A DNA stretch of 64,000 nucleotides from Cyanoderma ruficeps. Lineage: Eukaryota; Chordata; Aves; Passeriformes; Timaliidae. Numbering within the stretch: position 1 is the first letter of the stretch; each line of letters starts with the position of its first letter. The notes below the pieces were generated by a model. It did no database searches, was not told the DNA's origin, and was given only the letters and a program-made list of their open reading frames with translations. Made by a program: the position numbers and the translations under genes. Shown here one piece after another: positions 48,501 to 59,451 of the stretch. Location: positions 4,831,081-4,895,080 of the forward strand of contig VZDJ01000301.1 of the NCBI GenBank assembly GCA_008694505.1, in the 5' to 3' direction.

Positions 48501-50021
48501 TTCCTACTGATGTGAAAAAGGAATAAATTATTTCAGAACCATCACCTCTTCACCCTTAACCCAGGGAAGCAGCAAACAGACAGATTTTGTGTCACCATCA
48601 GCCACAGTGCCCCCTTCTTGAAGCTCATCTATCACCCAGCCACAACGAGGGGTTATGAGCAGCAGAGAAATATAGATCAGAGACAGAATAATTACTGAAA
48701 AGGAACAAGGATGGCTGGGGGAGGGAAGACTTTTCTAAAGGGAAACCAAGTAAACATCATCCAGAAGAACAAAGGTCTGTGGAGAACAGCTGGTGCCTCT
48801 CATTCAGAGGGGAGGATGACAGCCTGTCCTTTGTTATCCCAAAGGCCACATAAGAGAGGAAGCAGCTGATCAGTGGGAGGCACAAGGACAGAAGCCATAA
48901 GGAAATAAGTATTGCTGCTAAAGATGGGAAAGAAAAGAAAAAATTCTGAAAAAAGCCCACTACAGAATATCCTGCTTGTTTTGTAGATGCAGTTGAAACC
49001 TACAGCTGGGCAAATCCTAAACACCTTCAATAACTGAGAGATTTAGATAGAAATCATCCAAGACCAAGCTCATACAAGGAAATTATATTCCCTCTGAGAG
49101 AGAAAAAAATGTTTTCTGCTTAGTGTTTCTGTGGCACAGCTGGTTGAAGCTGACTACAGTCGCCTTTCCTCAACACTGAATAGGACTTAGAAAAGCTCTC
49201 AAATGATACTTGTTAAAAAAAGAGACTGCTCTAAACAGCAATTTTTCATCTCTGTAGTCATAAGCACTAAAGCCAAAATATAATCATGCAATGTGTTCTT
49301 CCATTTTCACTTCTCCATGCAGCTGCAACAAAAGATCTCTTTGGTTATGACTTTTTCAGCTCCTCATGTTTTTATTCCATCTAATCCTCACACACCATAA
49401 TCCCCTCCCCAGCAACACTGCAGAACATCACACTTGGAGAATATGCAAACAAGGATACAGCTACAGCTTTTTTCCCCCCTCAAGATCATCACATATTTTA
49501 CAAATGAGCATCACAGCAGCCACATGAAGATGAGGGTTCATTAGACTGTTTCAGCAACATTTTGTTCAACACGGAAAAAGAGGAGTTTCCACTATGATTA
49601 AAAAAACCATACAGGCTGTTACAACAGACTTTTAAATTTAAAAAGCTCATTACCCTGTTGTTTATTTGTTACAGGAAGTTGAACCATTTGCCCTAGGAAA
49701 TGTAGAACTAAAAATATTGTTTCTCCAGATTCTGTTGTTTCAGACTAATACTGTTCTTATGTTATAAGCCCAGTATTATGCAAACACTCCAAAATATTTA
49801 TAGAAAATATAAAATGAGCAGATGAAACAGGTATGGGCTTTCTCAGAATGGAGTGTGTGTCATTCTCTTCAACCCTGATCAACATTCACAGGCCCAGAGA
49901 GTTTTCTTTCACACTCTCAAACACTTTGCACTAGAAGCACAAAACCCAGTTGGTAAGAGATTCACACTGTCAGTCTCATGCACAGGAGGTACCTCATGTC
50001 AGAACATGCCACAGGGCTGAC
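45535..50021 (-). other. USP13: USP13 intron 6, 4.5 kb
   Basis: This intron carries a CR1 fragment near 47663-47880. The rest appears unique. No exon was expected between the zinc-finger exon and VYSFDEEEP, and none was found. Confidence 0.88.
47663..47880 (-). mobile_element. CR1 LINE 3'-end fragment
   Basis: AATCATAGAATATGCTGAGT, then TGGAAGGGACCCATGAGT, GGCTTGGTGCTGTGACCACT and CCAGTGCCCAACCATCCCC match the reverse complement of an avian CR1 3' end. The element therefore runs in the same direction as USP13. It is truncated at its 5' side, near 47880. Confidence 0.9.
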
Positions 50022-50206
50022 CTGCTCCATCAGGAGTGATGGTTCCCAGCTTCACTGCCAGGGGATAACCTGTCTCCTTGTAGTGCTCCATGGCATGCCC
50101 ATTGCCCCCACTGCCATCGAAGAACCACTTCCCACACAGCACAGAGCCATCGGTCAGGTTCAGCCACAGGTTCTCCCGCAGGTCACACTTGGAGCATTTC
50201 CAGCCA
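50022..50206 (-). CDS. USP13: USP13 exon 6 (UBP zinc finger)
   Basis: The exon is 185 nt, phase 2 in and 1 out (window residues 151-213). It reads [20 protein letters not shown], then [20 protein letters not shown] and [20 protein letters not shown]. The zinc ligands C155, C158, C175 and H188 have the spacing of the USP5 finger (2, 16 and 12 residues between ligands). In mammals the USP13 finger is reported to bind free ubiquitin poorly compared with USP5. The donor CAG|GTCAGC has C at +3. Confidence 0.98.
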
Positions 50207-50269
50207 CTGCCAGGCAAAACAGGGAGAAACAGCAGGAACACGTAAGGCAGAAGCCAGTTCTGTGCTTCC

Positions 50270-50307
50270 CAGTTGGGAATACAAGCACCAGTTGGGAGTA
50301 CAAGCAT
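50270..50307. repeat. 19-bp tandem duplication
   Basis: Two copies of CAGTTGGGAATACAAGCAC lie back to back with two mismatches, inside the 241-bp intron 5 of USP13. Confidence 0.85.
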
Positions 50308-50447
50308 CATAAAGTCACCCCAGGACACCAATCCACACTCCCGGCCCAGAGTCACGCAAGGGAATTGTGGGCTGAGTTCCGGCCTTTGGTTCAGTTACCC
50401 TGGACTGAATTAGAGAGGCTACAATGAGGAAACCTTATTGCCCTCAC

Positions 50448-50590
50448 CTGGGGGGAATTCTAACACCATTGTCTAACTGTACAAGTGTCTTAGCATGTTT
50501 AGATGCCTGCAGCTCTTCTTCCCAGGAGTCAGGTTCCTGCTTCCTGTAGGGCGATTTTGCACTGAGGAGTGCATCACAAGCTATCGTCAC
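50448..50590 (-). CDS. USP13: USP13 exon 5
   Basis: The exon is 143 nt, phase 0 in and 2 out (window residues 104-151). It reads [20 protein letters not shown], then [20 protein letters not shown] and NGVRIPP. It leads into the zinc finger. The IACDA-S and LDNG-RIPPSGWKC motifs are shared with USP5. The donor is CCAG|GTGAGG and the acceptor CTTCCAG. Confidence 0.97.
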
Positions 50591-51015
50591 CTGGAAGACA
50601 AATGGATGTCAGTCAAAGCCTCACACGACTCAGTGACTGCACAGAACCTGGCATTCAGCCTATTGCTAACCACATACAGAACTGCTTATCGGTAGGACTA
50701 TTTATATACTCAAATATGCATCTAATCTTTTAGACTGTTGTCATTATTTTAGCAGGAGAGTAAGCATGTGTACTATGTGAGCTTTCCTAGGACAAGCTGA
50801 CACCATAATAAGGGAAGGAATACAGGAGATAGAAGAAGTCCAAGAAACAAAGATCACTTTTAAAAATGACTAACACTCTGTCACAGCTGCCAAAGAAAGA
50901 TCTTGTCCAAACAAGCACTGCACATAAGAAAACAAGGCACCATCTTGATAAAAACAGGAAACAATTGATAGAAACAGGAGACAATTCCTATGGCCACTTC
51001 CACACACTCACTGAC
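50591..51015 (-). other. USP13: USP13 intron 4, 0.43 kb
   Basis: This is a short intron that contains a 20-bp tandem duplication at 50947-50986, near exon 4. Nothing else was seen. Confidence 0.9.
50947..50986. repeat. 20-bp tandem duplication
   Basis: GATAAAAACAGGAAACAATT is followed immediately by a second copy with two mismatches, inside USP13 intron 4. Confidence 0.85.
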
Positions 51016-51137
51016 CAGTGCTGGTAGCTCTTCTATGTTGGGTAATGAGATTTCATAGTGATCAGGAAAGATAACAAGTTTTGCTTCATCCTCATATTCA
51101 AAGTCATCACTGTTGAGATCACTGCTTATCTCCAGAT
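51016..51137 (-). CDS. USP13: USP13 exon 4
   Basis: The exon is 122 nt, phase 1 in and 0 out (window residues 63-103). It reads [20 protein letters not shown], then [20 protein letters not shown]. An acidic stretch precedes the [11 protein letters not shown] strand common to the USP5/USP13 family. The donor CTG|GTCAGT has C at +3. Confidence 0.97.
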
Positions 51138-52272
51138 CTGAAAAACAAGATGGGGAATGTTAGGAGAGACTGTCGCGTGATCAAGGTTCCAAAACTGTGA
51201 CAGGGGTACCACTATAAACACTGCTTGCCTGGCATCAGCCAGTAGTTTCTCTGGCTAGAAACATTTGTGAAATCCTGATCTAAACTGAAATCTCACCACC
51301 CTGCATGAGAATTTGCTGAGGACCAAAATCTCCACTTAATGCCATCCCCGATCACAGACACGGTCTGGCCTCTCTGCAAGCAGTGCACTGTTGCAGGCAT
51401 CGCATTCTGCAAAGCAGCAAACAAAATTCTGCTCCTTTTGGACAAAATCAGGATGCAACACTGCTGTGCCTTTTACCCAGAATCTTGAAATGCAATAAAG
51501 CATGGAGACCAAGTTACACTGCACATGCCCAAATTGCAGAGGACAAATAAAATGAGCAGCCCATATTTTCCAGATCACAGACCTGGCTGAAATGTGCTGT
51601 GGGTCCTATCCATCTTGAACCTGTGGTCATTCCTCCCATAAAGGTGTCCATGGCTGGAAGTATTCCTGTCTCATCCATAGTCTCAAATAGCTACAGCAAG
51701 TACAGTAACACCAACAATATCCCAGTCTTTCTAACTCCACTCTTTAACCAGGGTATCTATCTATTTAAAAAAAACTCATTAGCTACTAAAGCTTTCCTTT
51801 GAAGATCAAGCCCTCCACAGTGTTCATGTACATTTTTTCTCCAGTATAAGAATGACTTCTTTTCTTAAATATGAGCCTTGACCAAGCAACGTCAGCTAAA
51901 ATGTTTCCCAGAAATACGTGGACCCAGAGAGAATCAGGAGGGTATACTGGGAATTAAATGGCTAGTGTTTGTTTCTCTAGCTCCACGAAAAAATATAATT
52001 ATTAATTAATTATCACATAGTGACAAGACTGAGTTAAAATTTCTTTCTGTTCTTCTTAGGATAAATGAAAAAGTTAAGACCAAACATGCATGTGTCAGAA
52101 ATCTTGCAAGATTCAACTGCAAGAATTGCCCAGGCAACGAGGGGATTTTCTGGATCCTTCTCCCATTTGGACATGTGGAATCCACTGTATTCTGATGTAC
52201 AGTCACTGACAGAATAAGGTTCAACCAAAGCAAGAGATGTGTTAGCAGTAGCCAAATCATGCTCTTAATTTT

Positions 52273-52282
52273 CCCCCCCCCC
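52273..52282. repeat. C10 homopolymer
   Basis: Ten consecutive C bases lie in USP13 intron 3, a G-run on the transcript. Confidence 0.8.
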
Positions 52283-53040
52283 AGTACAAACAGATGCTTA
52301 ATGAGTCACTTGATCCTTAACGAGCATTGGCAGCAACCACTGCACCCTGGGAATGTCCGAAATCTCAAATGTATGTATGGGAAAGGTGAGGATGACAGAC
52401 GCCAGACTCAGAAAACTGAGCTCTCTATTTTCCCAGCAAGCAGTAACAACTGAGCAACCCAAATGATAAAGCAAGTATCAAGATATATCTTAACTTGACC
52501 TGGAAAGAACAGCTCTTGAGAGGAACATCAAATCTTGGCTCACCTGCTGCACCAGCCAGCCCTGATGTGGCAACACCCACTGCCAGTGACTTGAACATGA
52601 ACTCACTCTCACCAGCAACCAGAAAAGCCCTCTCCCATCATCTCAACACGGACACAAAAGCAAGAACATTTCTCATACTGAAAGCATGACATTTTTAGAG
52701 AAGGTATTAATTCATTACTGACTCCCCAAACCACAGTTTTCATAATGATCCCTTCCCTTACTGCTGCATAACAGAGATTACCAGAGGCCTCACGTTACTC
52801 CAGGCTTCTTTCTCAGTTTGTATTACAGTCCTGTGTTTGATACAGGAGTGAATCCCCATAGATACACTGTTTAACAGCTCTCCTGCTCTGTGGAACAAGG
52901 AAACTGAGTATCTCCAAGCTGGTGGTGCACATGGCAACGCATCACATGAAATTTTCAATTAATGCCAGAAAATTTGATGGTGGCCAAGTGCTGACCAAGT
53001 CCTAAAGAGGAGAGAGGTTCCTCAGAGAGGACACAAGCCC

Positions 53041-53340
53041 AGCTGTGCCCAGCCGGGTTGGGAGGCAGGGAACGCTCCGGCAGGGCTGCGGTCACACAGC
53101 GCCTCAGCCAGCAGAGGGAACCTGGCACCGGCTCACAGCGGCCACCGGGCCCTGGGGACGTCCGAGACCCGCTGATCCCCACTCCTTGTGCCACGGACAC
53201 CGACCTACACCACCTGCAACCCCCTTACAGCAACAGCAGCGAAACGGCTGCCTGTGTTCAGAATTCAGACACACACTGCAGCTCAGCCCCCAAGCCAGAC
53301 AGCAGCCGAGCAGTTCAGACTTCAGTGCTGCCGGCCTGAC
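53041..53340. promoter_or_regulatory. CpG-rich patch in USP13 intron 3
   Basis: I count 15 CpG dinucleotides between 53054 and 53246, in sequence that is about two-thirds G+C by eye, while the surrounding intron is AT-rich and almost CpG-free. It could be an internal CpG island, an alternative promoter or enhancer, or a methylation-resistant repeat remnant. No coding sequence of a known family was recognised on either strand. Confidence 0.4.
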
Positions 53341-53774
53341 CTGCATCTGAACCAGTGATCCAGGGATGAAAGACAGAGTATCCTATTAGCAATCATCTGC
53401 TGCCATCTAAGGACCTCACATGCTTAGGAGCACCAGCCTCCTGTGTGCAATGGGCAGGGAAGGGAATTTCCTTTTGATCTCCTCAGGCTTCATGCCATTT
53501 GTATCAGCAGAAAAGCAAAAAATAGTGTCCCATCAGCATAGGACTCCTGCCTGACACACCAATATGGCAGCATCCCATTTTGTTTCAAAGCAGGATGCAC
53601 AAAGCTTCATAAAAGTCTTGGGAAACACCATCAGGATTTAAAATTCCCCTTTTGAAGGTGCCTACCTAAAACTGGTACGCTTCCACCCAACACCTAGTCC
53701 CCCTGACTAGGAATGAAAAGGCACTACCTTATCACTCCAAAGACAGTTTCTCAGGGTCCAGACCCAGTACATCA

Positions 53775-53830
53775 GAGTGGAACGGACTTTTAAGGTCACA
53801 GACTGAAATCCCTCCATACAGAGCAGGTGA
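53775..53830 (-). mobile_element. possible CR1 3'-end remnant
   Basis: The stretch GAACGGACTTTTAAGGTCAC resembles the minus-strand CR1 motif of a GAAGGGACCTTTAAAG type, followed by a C-rich AATCCCTCC. The match is short and diverged. Confidence 0.35.
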
Positions 53831-54984
53831 CCATATAAACCAATCCCTTTCAGGGACACTCAGAGGAACCCCTTAATGACATCAGTTGAAAACACCCAGG
53901 CCACTACTCACACTTTCAAATCTCGGCTTGTGTGTGCTGAGAGACACAGCTGTTAAGTTTAGTAAGAAATTGTACCTGCATTATATTTCCTGTGCCTGTG
54001 CAAGGGCCAGCAAGGCTGAGAAAGCCTGAGGGCAGAAATGATAAAAACAGATGACTGTGACTTTAGAAGGCAATGGAGCCCACACTAAATGTGGACAGAA
54101 TTTGACCCTGAAGCCACTGGGCATCATGTGCTCTGTGCAAGTAGTTTCTAGTGCAGAATTTTAGGGAGGACTAAGAGTGACTACAGGAAAGAGGAGTAGG
54201 GTGAAATCTACATGCAAAGGGAGCATATTTGATTAAAAATTACTCTACCACTAAGGACACTGAAAAGCATGAACTTTCAAGCACTATACTTCATCCAAAG
54301 TCGTTTCCTGATCAAGGATATTCTTCCAAGATGCACTGTGAGTAGAAGGCAAAAAAAAAAAGGATTTACCTAATTTTGAGACTGAGCCACAAGACAACCA
54401 GCCAGTCTGCAATCCTTCCAAGGAGTGACAGCTTTTGATGGTCAACGTCCACAGGACATTGTTTCCCTTTCAGTGGAGTAACACCTTTCTGGTGCCTCCT
54501 GAAAGCCTCAGTTCAGCTCTTTGGCCACCAAAACAGGTTGTAAGTGCTGTGTTTGGGAGGCCAGGACACCAGGCAAAGCAAAGCAGCAGACACCTCAAAG
54601 CAGAGGCTCAAGTGATGCTGTTATTTTGGGCGAGTGGTCAGTAGAGTAAATTTACTGCACCTCACAAGGCGTCACTGAGTGAGGGTGAGAATGCACTGCT
54701 GCTGAACTGACTGAAAACAGCAGCTGGGAGAGACACTACTGTAACGTAAACCAACCCAGCAGAGGGGAAGAGAAGGAGTGGATGGGTCCAGATCAGATTT
54801 AGACAAGTTACCAACTGACTGCACTAATAATAGGGGCATAAAAGACTCCAGACAGGACCCCCAAGCAGGATTTCCTGCGCATATGGATGTGTCTGCATGA
54901 GTGTGAAAGGAAATACAAATGTGAAAATTGAATGAGGATGTTGACCTGCAAGTCTACAACTAATTTTGAAACCCTAGAAAAACA

Positions 54985-55065
54985 TCTTAGGAATCTGGGC
55001 TTGATCCTGCCCTCGTTGAAAGCAATGGACAAATTCATATTGACTTGCAAGTGGAGACCTGGGTC
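54985..55065. repeat. possible ancient amniote repeat, degraded
   Basis: CTTGATCCTGCCCTCGTTGA, then AAGCAATGGACAAATTCATA and TTGACTTGCAAGTGGAGACC fit the GATCCTGC...CATTGACTTCAATGG pattern of old amniote repeats. It resembles the segment near 7600. The family is not assigned. Confidence 0.4.
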
Positions 55066-57635
55066 TTTAAGTCAAATTATTTCTTCCTGAAGCCTCTAAA
55101 CAATAATGAATTACAGCAGCAGCACGTTGCAAACTATAAGCCACTCATTAAATTTTTTTCAGGCACATTCAAAATATTAACTTAATCAGATTAATTATAA
55201 AATAGATTTTTTTAAAATTACTTTCTAGTCATAATGTTTTCCTCTGCAGAAAAATAAAGTAAAACTTTCTAGAAGGATCATTTGGCTAATTCACTACCTG
55301 TAAAAGAACATTCAAATTGCTTGCTACTGTCCAAAGCATTTTTATGTTGCTCCTGTTGCTAGGTAAGACTTCATCCCTTGCATTTCTGGCACAGTCACAT
55401 GTTAAGCAAGCAAAACTAAACGACTAAAATTCAAATTCAGAGCTGTTTTGACAGCAGCATTAACCTGCCTTAACCTAGTCTAATTTTCACAGTTCTACCC
55501 AAACCAGCAAACTATTAAGACTCTATTAATGTAAGGCATCTGCTCACCATCCTATACTCAATTCAAGCATACATGGCAAAGCTAAAAAGCAACAGCTAAT
55601 CAGTTCTACTGCTCTGCTGGGGAATATGCACTATTTTACTGGGCTAAATTGAAAAAATATTGTCAGGAAATGCTTAAATTCTCCTACACCACAACTTTTC
55701 ATTCATAGATATACTCTATTTCTGCTTACTCACATAAATATAAACTTTAGCCACTCAGAGTAAAAGCCCTCTTCAGAAGCTCTCCAAACAAAAACACCCT
55801 TAATGCAAGCAGGGTTCTGCTCCTGCCTAGGAGATCTGGGAGAACAAAGGGAAGCCGTGGCCAAATCCAGTACAGCCACTCTTAGGAGTGGTCTTTACAC
55901 TTGGACACTGTGGCCGTGAGTCCATCCACTGCCATCAGCAGGGAGGCGCCATCCAGGAAAAGCTCGGCAAGTTTACAAGTTCTCCCAGACTCCCCAGGTG
56001 GAAGTTTTCTTTCCAAGGCCTCCTGAGACCCGCTGTGTGTCACAGATTCTCAGCAGCAGTCACAGACCTGCTGACAGAGCTGTTCGTCTGAGGACTCCTA
56101 ACACTTCTAACTGACGATCTGAGTTAGCCCTGACTTTGCCCAGAACAGAGCTGCCACAGCTTGCTGCACTGATGATGCTCTGGTAACCAATCTGAGACAG
56201 GACATCTGTCCAGGGAGAAGTTTTATGACAGTCACTCTGCCAGCGCTGCACAGCCAAGAGTCCAGGCTCTGGCATGGATCAAAAGATGCTCAGAAGAGGG
56301 AACCAGAATCAGGCAAAAATGGGGTGATTCCTCCCTCAATGCAGAGTTCAAATATCAGCCTGAGGTGTTTTGTTTGCTGGGGGTGAGGGGGAATGGTGCT
56401 TGCTAGCTGGTTTTGAAGAAAGAAATAGGGGAGAAAGAAAGAAATCTACTGTGTGTAGATGCAGTTTCACCATTCAAAAGAGAGGTTTGCTTCCTATTTG
56501 TAAAGCAAAATGATAGAGAACAAAATTTAAGGTGCTGCTTTACTGGTGTTCCACTTAAATCTCCCACTGCTGCTGACAACTGAGCCGATGTTTCAGAGAA
56601 CCATTTGCATCATCTCTCTCTCAGAACCACCTTTCTGATCAGCAACAGGTAACTTGCACCACATCCCTGTGCACACACTGTCCAAGCACCTCTCTTGTGT
56701 GCTTCGTATCTTTCAAATACCTCATCTATTGTTTAATTACTCAGTAACACCTCAAAAATCACTTTTAGATTTATTCACTTAGGTAATTAAAATCAACAAG
56801 CAAACTCCATTTCTTCGGTTTTCAATCCCTTTCCAGACCACTTACATTGCATTAATTCTGAATAATTAGAACATTCAGAAAGGCTCTGCTGATAACTCCT
56901 GGGATAACATGTTTAGGTGGACTCTGCTGGTAGCTATGATAAAAACGGGACCTCTGGTCCCTTCAGCACAAGAATCTTCCCCCTAATTCTGCCACCCCTT
57001 TTGACCAGAAGCTCCTAAGGATGATCACAGTACACCCCATTAACTGAGCTTTTCTTACTCACATAAGGCACTGAATAAGACAGTCTGCTTTAAGTATCAC
57101 CTCGAATTCCCTGGAACAGCCTGAGCTGAGGCTGTCATGTCCACACTGTCTCACAACACCTAAACCAGCCAGACTGAAGGCAGTTCATACACTTCAACAG
57201 ACAATGCTGTCATGCTTCCTGATTCCACAGAACATTCACAGCCAACACCCTCCAGCCTCCTCCAAAGAAAACCAAACCAAAACGTGCCCAGAACCTGATG
57301 CACATGTGCACCTGCACACACACTTTGCTGTGAATCTTTCCATGTTTAGGAGAAGATAAATATTGTGGTTGACTGGCCCAAGCAGCCTGTGTTTCTATTG
57401 CATTTACTAGATAGCAGCAGTGCTAGAAAGTAATCAGTGAGCATCCAAAAGATGTTTTCCTAATACTAAGGAGATTGAAAAGGGCTTAGTATCTTTAATA
57501 GTTTTACATCAAAGAGGATTATAACAAGCAATGTAACAAATGCCCAAACTGGATTGACTTGGTACACAAAGCTTAAATCTCCTTCAGGGAATTATTGATA
57601 TACACATAGAAACACAGGGATGCTGGAGTGAGCCA

Positions 57636-58140
57636 CTGATCCTTGGCTGGTTTTGTGTGCCAGGGGAAGCTCCACCTGGCAGGTCACACACCTGGGTGTA
57701 TCAGCCAGGATAAACTAACCATGAGCCAGCAATGTGCCCTTGTGTCCTCCAAGAAGGCCAGTGGAATCCTGGGGGCATTAAGAACAGTGTGGCCAGCAGA
57801 TCAAGGGAGATCATCCTCCTCCTCTGGTCTGCCCTGGTGGGGCTGCACCTGGAGTATTGCATCCAGTTCTGGGCTCCCCAGTCCCAGAGAGACAAGGAGA
57901 GAGAGGATGGAGGGGGTCCCCTGGAGGGCTACAGAGATAATTAGGGACTGAAGCATCTCTCTTATGGGGATGAGCTGGGCCTGTTCAGCCTGGAAAAGAG
58001 ACTGAGAGGGGATCTTAACAGGGCACACAAATATCCACAAATATCTTAAGGGTAGGCGTCAAGAGGATGGGGCCAGATTCCCTCCAGCAGTGCCCAGTGA
58101 CAGGCACAACAGGCACAAAAATGAAACAGGATTTCAAAGT
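57636..58140 (+). mobile_element. CR1 LINE fragment (end of reverse transcriptase frame and 3' region)
   Basis: The plus strand reads degraded CR1 protein: SREIILLLWSALVGLHLEYC and IQFWAPQSQRD. The nucleotide landmarks GGGGCATTAAGAACAGTGTG, CTGGGCCTGTTCAGCCTGGA and AGAGGGGATCTTA are also CR1. Frameshifts and stops show it is dead. Its 5' end and terminal repeat are missing. It runs antisense to USP13. Confidence 0.93.
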
Positions 58141-59390
58141 GGCACATCAGAGACACTCTGCCAGTGCCCTGAGTGATGGCACAGCTCAGTGACAGGAGCC
58201 CTCAGCTGTATGCAGAAGACCAGCAAGGACAAAATTTGAATGTGTTCTTGTACTTTGTATTTAACTCACATTGCTAACGTTGTACAAGCACTGCTGCACT
58301 GCAGCCAGCTTCGTTTCTGAACCAATTATTTTATAAGCATCCAGTGACAATCATGATTTGCAAAGTAAACTGGCAGTAAATGGCATTTACATCTGCGATG
58401 TAACAGTCTCTTCCTACAAGTTTAACTTTTTGATGACTCATTTTCAATTTTTTTTCTTTCTCAGCCCTCTTTGCAAGACTTACTTACATTAACAACAACA
58501 ATTTAATCAATCACAATCTGCAGAGGCCTCTTAGGGACACATTCCACAGATCAAAGCAATTCCAACAGAAAGTCATTCTATTGTTTCTCTTTAGCCATAA
58601 GAGCTGGCAATTGTGAAGAAAACACTTCACCTTTTCGTTACCTGAAGAAAAATTCACTATTCACTATTAATACAGAGACAATAAATAATAGATGAATTGG
58701 AGAATACCACAAGCTGTGGGAGAAGAGGGAATACAGGCTTTTCATCACATTCTCCTCATCCATATTTATGAATCCCTCAGGTTTTCTGGGTAATCTGAAT
58801 AAATGGATTTTGGATGATATGGGCATGGCAAGAAAACTGCTTTCCATGAAGCAAGGGAACAGAACTGTGGACACAACAGAATCAGAGATGCCACATTCAT
58901 TACAGGAGAGACCACAACACAACTGAAGAACATTTACCTGTGTAACAACTTTAAAATGGTAACAACCCCTCCTATGACCAGCTGCTGAGCAGAACAGAGC
59001 CACACTGAGGCCCTAAACATTAAGTATGGGTCAACATTCCAATAAAAGAGTGCTTTGTGGAAATTACAGAGAGAGAATGGAGAGAATTAGTAAAAAAGTG
59101 CCTTCCAAAGCCTAGGCTGTTTCAGAGTAGTTGAGGATCTATTTTATATTAAAATGTTTCACGTATATATACACACATCTCTCAATAGGTACCAAAGTGG
59201 TTAAGAATTACTTATTTGTCTGCAAAAACTTTAAAATCTCTAACCAAAAGTTAAAAAGAAAACCAAAACAAACAGCAGGAAAAGAAAACCCAAAAGGAGC
59301 CCCAAAGCCAGACACAATGGTGGGCAGAACCCAAGTCCACATGCAGACAGGGTCAGAAAAGGACTGTGTGAAAGCAGCTGCTCACAGTAC

Positions 59391-59451
59391 CTAAAAATAG
59401 CTTAGCATTCCTCCTTTTTGGTAAAGCTCCACCAGATGCTCCTGATACCTT
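59391..59451 (-). CDS. USP13: USP13 exon 3
   Basis: The exon is 61 nt, phase 0 in and 1 out (window residues 43-63). It reads KVSGASGGALPKRRNAKLFL and then begins an Asp codon. The GASGGALPKRRN motif matches the mammalian USP13 linker after the N-terminal zinc-finger-like domain. The acceptor is TTTTTCCAG and the donor TAG|GTACTG. Confidence 0.95.

Larger units (their letters stand above)
51138..59390 (-). other. USP13: USP13 intron 3, 8.3 kb
   Basis: This is the longest complete intron in the window. It holds a C10 run at 52273, a CpG-rich patch at about 53041-53340, a possible CR1 tail at 53775-53830, an ancient-repeat-like segment near 54985-55065 and a clear CR1 fragment at about 57636-58140. 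No coding exon was recognised. Confidence 0.88.

Noticed and set aside
49978..50427. 149-residue plus-strand open frame
   Set aside because: It is antisense to the USP13 zinc-finger exon (50022-50206); GC-rich coding sequence leaves the opposite strand open by chance.
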